In this document: positions 59,769 through 64,000 of the stretch, piece by piece | Position numbering within the stretch: position 1 is the first letter of the stretch | How the letters are laid out: every line of letters starts with the position of its first letter | NCBI RefSeq assembly: GCF_040412425.1 | Contig: NC_089749.1 | Coordinates: forward strand, 41,299,739-41,363,738 | Direction of reading: 5' to 3' | From: Macrobrachium rosenbergii | Taxonomy: Eukaryota; Arthropoda; Malacostraca; Decapoda; Palaemonidae | DNA length: 64,000 bases | The notes under the pieces: model-generated | What the model saw: only the letters and a program-made list of their open reading frames with translations | The model's database searches: none | What the model was told of the DNA's origin: nothing | Program-made: the position numbers and the translations under genes

Positions 59769-59999
59769 CAAAATTTGAAAATTCATTGAATATGTTTCCT
59801 TATCGATAACTCGGTCATTTTCACCCAAAAACAAATAAAGTAAGAATGTTTTCCTATGTTTTTGAGTTTGTTCTTTCAATTGGAATTGGTTTTTATTTGG
59901 GTGTGGTCATGCCGTGGGGGTGCATTGAGGGTACCCTACCCCAAAATGGAATTTTGTCGGTTTCATAGGGAAGTATTTGTCCTCAAATCTAGTCCAAAC

Positions 60000-60125
60000 T
60001 GGCAAAACAATGCCTTTTCATTTGTTTTGTTCCTCTGTGTCTCTACAACTATACATCAAAAGTTTACCAAAATTGGAGGGCTTGAAAGCGGGCAAAATTG
60101 AGCTTATTCCAAGATGGCCGCTGTG
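60000..60125 (+). repeat. Subterminal direct copy of the TIR inner segment
   Basis: AGTTTACCAAAATTGGAGGG, CTTGAAAGCGGGCAAAATTG and AAGATGGCCGC correspond to the left TIR's inner 60 bases, about 350 bases further in and in the same orientation. Confidence 0.6.
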
Positions 60126-60219
60126 TTGAAATGACCCTCGGACTTAGTTTTCATTCCTTGACTTGCACAAAACATGCCTGTTTTTTTAAGTATTCATTTT
60201 ATCTTAACTCAGATTCACT

Positions 60220-62097
60220 TAGACATATAGGATGTCAGGACCATTTGGACACTGTCATCGTCCGTCTCTTTCGACATACAATCTTGCGATGCAAGAGTTC
60301 ACAGAACTATCATTTACTTCCAGTGAGCAACATAAAGAATCAACAACACCAAGGATACAAAGAGATCAAGAAGACAGTGTGAAACTCCTGCAGAAACTTC
60401 TTGACTGCAACCCATTCTCCAAAGATTCTGAATTAAGAAATGTTGTGACTGGGGTAGTGGCCAATGAAGATGTTAATGTGCATGAATATGAAGCTGTGGG
60501 CAAAGCGATAGTACAGAAAATGATCGGCCAGCCAATATTTACCTATTCCTTTAAACGAAAGGATAAAGTCAAAACTCTTGGCTACTCTTCGTCAGTGAAA
60601 GTTAATGCCGATCAAGTGATCAATCCTGAACTCCTATTTCAAAGATTTCTTGTTGTGTCACAAGCTGGGGATTTAACATTACAGGATATTATGGACTATG
60701 AACTCAGTCCATATCCTCCCACTCTTTTTGAAGCCAAACACGTTTTTCAGAAAGCAGACAAGCCTCAGTTGGCCGAGGCTCTACGTGATTTTGTGAGTCA
60801 ATCCTCTAGTAATGCTGTGATTACAGAATCGATACCTGAATCTGAACATTTTGTTCTTGATGGAGGATCTCTCCTGCATCGCTTATCATGGAAAAGTGGG
60901 ATCAGCTACGGCAAAATTGCTGAAGAATATGTCAATTTCACTTTTTCCAGGTATGGAATGGCTACCGTAGTTTTGATGGATACAGTGGTGAGCCCAGTAT
61001 CAAGGACAATGAACACCAGAGGCGACAACGTAAATCACACCAAGTGGTGCGTTTTGACTCAACACTGTTTTTTCAGGGAGAATGGAGGACTTTTTGTCTA
61101 ATGGTTGCAATAAACAACAGATGATCAACCTGATCTGCGACAAACTGAAAGACAGGGGATGTGAAGTTATCCATGCACATGGAGATGCAGATGTTGACAT
61201 TGTCAAAGCTGCAGTGGCATCTGCAAAACACAGAGACACAACTTTAGTTGGAGAAGACACGGACCTTCTAATTCTACTTTTATACTATACAGAAAGGGAA
61301 AGCAAAAAGCTCTATTTTCGATCGGACAAACTGAAATCTAAGTATGTTTACGATATCTGTTCTCTGAAAGAACTCCTAGGATGTGAAGTTTCCAGGCAGT
61401 TGCTTTTTGTACATGCGTTTACAGGTTGTGACAGCACATCAAGAATTTTTGGTATTGGTAAGAAGGCTCTATTTCAAAAATTGATCAAACGTGACTCTGT
61501 CATTAAGTCATGTGCGGCAGTCTTCACCACAGCAGATCAGGAATTGTCCACGATTGTTGATTCTGGATGCAAAACTTTTGTTTCTTTGTATGGAGGAAAA
61601 GTTGGGACACCCCTGGCAAACCTACGAAACACCTTGCTTGCGAAAAAAGTATCATCTGCAAAGTCATTTGTAAAACCCGAGAAGCTGCCGCCAACAGTAT
61701 CTGCTGCCAAGTACCACTCACTACGCACATTTTATCAGATCATTGTGTGGATGGGAAAAGACGGAATGATGGACCCAAAGAACTGGGGTTGGAAACAGGA
61801 AGATAGCTTTTGTTGCCAGTTATGACAGACCAGAAGCCAGCTCCTGAAAGGCTACTTAAAGTGATTCATTGTAACTGTACATCTGGCTGTTGTAATACAC
61901 GTTGTAGTTGCAGGAAGTGCGGTCTTCCATGTACATCCGCATGTGGACCTTGCCAAGCCGATCTTGTTTCAACCCAAATAATGAATGTACAGGGGACCCT
62001 GACGCAGATGCTGATGACAACCGTGCAGACAGTGCTGTATTTTAAACCACAATGTTGTGAGCAGAACACTGGCATAAAGGCATTTAAAATTGGTTGA
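60220..62097 (+). pseudogene. FEN/PIN-nuclease-like plus CXC-domain protein (disrupted, 5'-truncated)
   Basis: The frame from 60232 encodes YNLAMQEFTEL, a helical stretch (CNPFSKDSELRNVVTGVV; KRKDKVKTLGYSS; ELLFQRFLVVSQ), then the start of the nuclease fold with HFVLDGGSLLHRLSW (first Asp). A base loss near 60973 and a second shift near 61080 separate this from the next frame (61082-61825): HAHGDADVDIVKAAV, LVGEDTDLLILLL, HAFTGCDSTSRIFGIG. These acidic blocks are those of FEN/XPG/Asteroid-type PIN nucleases. It continues KLPPTVSAAKYHSLRTFYQI and WGWKQED, then a shift near 61815 to CNCTSGCCNTRCSCRKCGLP (CXC/tesmin-like Cys cluster). I know this as the C-terminal third of a widespread unnamed invertebrate protein; the N-terminal part is missing. 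Confidence 0.75.
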
Positions 62098-62840
62098 TGT
62101 TAGTATTAACTTTCTGTTTAAGTTGTGTTTCCGCTATGCAATTATGTCATAATACCGGACCATCTCATAATTAACTGATGAAGCAGAAGACTAAACTCGG
62201 TTAGTCTAAGGGTGAGGGGAGGTTGAGGATTGTTCAGGTTGTTGGCATCACTCATGTATTCTTTCAGAGGTCATTATGCCAATTTACCTTGGCGTTTTAG
62301 TCTCTTGAGGAGGGGAGGGGTTAATGGAGAGACTAACAAGTTAAGTTTTGTGTGGCATCAGCTGATTTTGAGATGGTCCCTAACGTCATGTGTTTATCTT
62401 TTGTGTCACATGGAAATCATAATCCATAACTTATCAGAGTCTATGGGATGTCATATTTTAGTTCATCGAAAGTCAATATTAACCAAATGTTACAAGGTTT
62501 GACACCATGTATGACAAGTAGTGTATATTGCATGGCTTATAACTGTGACGTATGATCATGAGGGTGAGGGTGAGGCCTTTCAAATTTCTGGTACCCATGG
62601 TATTTTTTCATTCAGATTAATTATGAGGGGTCAATATTTGGGTTTACTGCAATTTTTACTGTCCCGAACTACAAATCAACATTTTACGTCATTATGGCGT
62701 AATATTACGTCACAGGCTTGTCTAATGATGTAATCATTATCTCATTTGAATCTTAGCTATCATATTTATATGTGTTTGTAATACATTTATGGGGTCTAAA
62801 ACCAGCCATTTAGAAGTTTGCTGTTCATTAATTGTTCATC
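62098..62840 (+). other. 3' non-coding part of the FEN/PIN element
   Basis: Between the last gene remnant and the right TIR. Short ORFs here have no recognisable content. Several GTCATTATGGCG/TTACGTCA-like words lie near 62690-62710. Confidence 0.35.
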
Positions 62841-62990
62841 GGCAGCCATCTGGGATATTATGTAATTTTACCACTTTCCGGTTGACCAAATTTGGTAGAC
62901 TTTTGGGATGTACTAAAGTAGCCCCATACAAACCAAAATAACCAAAAAATGTTTTCTAGCAATTTTTTGGGGGTCAAATCCTATTTTGAC
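62841..62990 (-). repeat. Right terminal inverted repeat of the FEN/PIN element
   Basis: Reverse complement begins GTCAAAATAGGATTTGACCC and runs through AAAAAATTGCTAGAAAACA, AAAAGTCTACCAAATTTGGT, CAACCGGAAAGTGG to CCAGATGGCTGCC. Confidence 0.7.
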
Positions 62991-63051
62991 TTGACTATTC
63001 CTAAATGAAGCATAATTCTGAGATAGATTTTTATCATAAATTAAAAAAGCT

Positions 63052-63532
63052 GGGTAAAAAACAGGTTTTGACATGGGAAAAACCTATTTTTGGTAGTTGC
63101 TGTTGAGTCCTCAAGGAGTTACCTTCCATGGTCTACCAGAGCTCCATGGTGACCAAACTAATATCAAAGAATTCTCTCTAGTTGGTCTTTTGGCCAGGTA
63201 TTGTGTTGTAATGATTAACATTATAACACATGATAGAGTATATAATGGACTCAAAGATAAGAGGGCACTTTCCCTTATCTTCAGTGAAGCTGAACCCAGT
63301 TTTCCAACGTCAAAAGAACCTGCAAGAGAAGTGACTATTACACATGCGCATCCGCCTTCTTGTTTACAACCAGGCTGTTAAAAGACCAAGGAGCCATTAC
63401 TCTCTGTTGTTCAATGCAGGTTGATCCCTTGCCCAAATCCCATGCCTTTTCATCAGGGAAGTGGGAGGTTTTGAGAACTCAACAGTGGCTACCAAAAATA
63501 TCTTTTTCCTACGTCAAAACCTGTTTTTTGAT
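63052..63532. mobile_element. About 480 bp MITE-like element with 55 bp TIRs
   Basis: Left end AAAAAACAGGTTTTGACATGG...ATTTTTGGTAG...CTGTTGAGT (63052-63107). The right end is its inverted counterpart (63477-63532: ACTCAACAG...CTACCAAAAATA...CGTCAAAACCTGTTTTTT). No coding capacity; the ORF at 63097-63381 has no recognisable motif. A direct repeat TTGCTGTT..GTCCTCAAGGAG occurs just inside the left end (63094-63117) and just outside the right end (63538-63561). Confidence 0.65.
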
Positions 63533-63561
63533 AACGTAATTGCTGTTTCGTCCTCAAGGAG

Positions 63562-64000
63562 CTTTACAAAGAAATTGACAGGTGACGAAAAAGGCTTAAG
63601 CTCTCGATTTTTAATCCCAACACCCAAAAGAAAATATCATTTCCTGTCCAAGGTAAAGCACCAGAATTCAAGTCCCATTCTTTATTCCAAATACTCTTCA
63701 GGTTTTGATACAAAGGAACAAGAAACTATACACTAACTTACGTTTTAGGATGTAGTTCTACAGTGGCTTACCTAAGTATGCTGGGTCTGGTTGTAGTACT
63801 GTCGCCCCTCTCCCAGCGATAGTTAGCATACTCACCGTCAATATGACCACTGGTTTTCTGCCGCAGCACCTAGGGGTTAAGACTAACTATGCCACCTACT
63901 GATACACAGTGTAGTCAAATTTGTTTGAACATGTGGCAATGATTTAACTGATGACCACCCTGTACCTTCAGAGACTTCTTCGAAAGAGACATTTCTGAAG
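63562..64000. other. No gene seen
   Basis: Apart from the read-through ORF 63461-63736 with no recognised motif, nothing can be supported up to the window end. Confidence 0.3.

Larger units (their letters stand above)
59610..62990 (+). mobile_element. TIR-bounded element carrying a FEN/PIN-CXC gene
   Basis: The outer ends are imperfect inverted repeats of about 150 bases (59610-59768; 62841-62990), beginning GTCAAAATA on each side. Shared words in opposite orientation include AAATTGCTAGAAA, AAAAGTCTACCAA, CCGGAAAGTGG and AGATGG. An extra copy of the inner TIR segment lies in direct orientation at about 60000-60125. Between them is the broken gene at 60220-62097. This is the layout of a class II element. 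No DDE transposase is recognisable, and a target duplication could not be fixed because the extreme ends have diverged. Confidence 0.65.

Overview
The window looks like nuclear DNA of a decapod crustacean. This is an inference from several things together: very dense (AT)n microsatellites, TAGGCCTA-type motifs, recurrent short TACAGTA/TACTGTA palindromes, tRNA-derived SINEs, Penelope-like elements with GIY-YIG domains, and Gag-like ORFs with a C-x2-C-R...C-x2-C pattern. There are no operons, tRNA or rRNA genes, or CRISPR arrays. Only two short stretches look like exons of ordinary host genes. Almost all other coding sequence is from mobile elements, most of it broken.

Region by region. 1-5000: Gag-like relics on the minus strand, a decayed piggyBac-type transposase and a 280 bp inverted-repeat MITE. 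5.9-7.0 kb: a tRNA-derived SINE, then a 594 bp foldback element with 11 bp target duplications. 8.4-8.6 kb (minus): a probable first coding exon (MARDEKIGIVG plus a clean GT donor). 9.9-16 kb: a LINE RT scrap, then a degenerate Ty3/gypsy element (gypsy-1, minus) inserted into an (AT)n array and itself hit by a hAT-like MITE. 16.4-23.6 kb: a Penelope fragment, then a mariner-type transposase split by a nearly complete 5.1 kb gypsy element (gypsy-2, plus), then a second SINE. 24.7-27.3 kb: Penelope end fragments around an (AT)n tract, and a 1.8 kb LTR element without pol that is probably a non-autonomous relative of the gypsy elements. 27.3-33.9 kb: a Penelope element (minus) split by a 4.3 kb CR1/L2-like LINE, and fused head-to-head with another Penelope copy (plus) to make a long palindrome. 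33.9-36.5 kb: an RNase H-bearing LINE (minus). 37.4-40.9 kb: an 870 bp palindrome bordered by (AAT)n, a satellite of inverted units, and a 33 bp-type minisatellite with another hAT-like MITE. 40.9-43.9 kb: a TPR-DnaJ-acidic-tail retropseudogene abutting a LINE 5' end and ORF1.

About 44.7-58.4 kb is AT-rich and poor in repeats and ORFs. It lies directly downstream of a minus-strand terminal coding exon (58409-58871) with a clear splice acceptor, so it may be a very long 3' UTR and/or intergenic DNA.

The most interesting object is at 59610-62990. A disrupted gene (plus) encodes a FEN/PIN-nuclease-like domain followed by a cysteine-rich CXC-type domain, and it sits between about 150 bp imperfect terminal inverted repeats. 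I recognise the protein as one of a recurrent, unnamed family seen across invertebrates. The TIRs suggest the family belongs to a DNA transposon, and this copy looks like a 5'-truncated, inactivated derivative. A second notable signal is a gag-pol -1 frameshift cassette (A AAA AAY heptamer, 9 nt spacer, 7 bp stem, 9 nt loop) with identical geometry in the two diverged gypsy copies.

Element boundaries come from reading inverted or terminal repeats by eye. Clade names are family-level inferences without database support.
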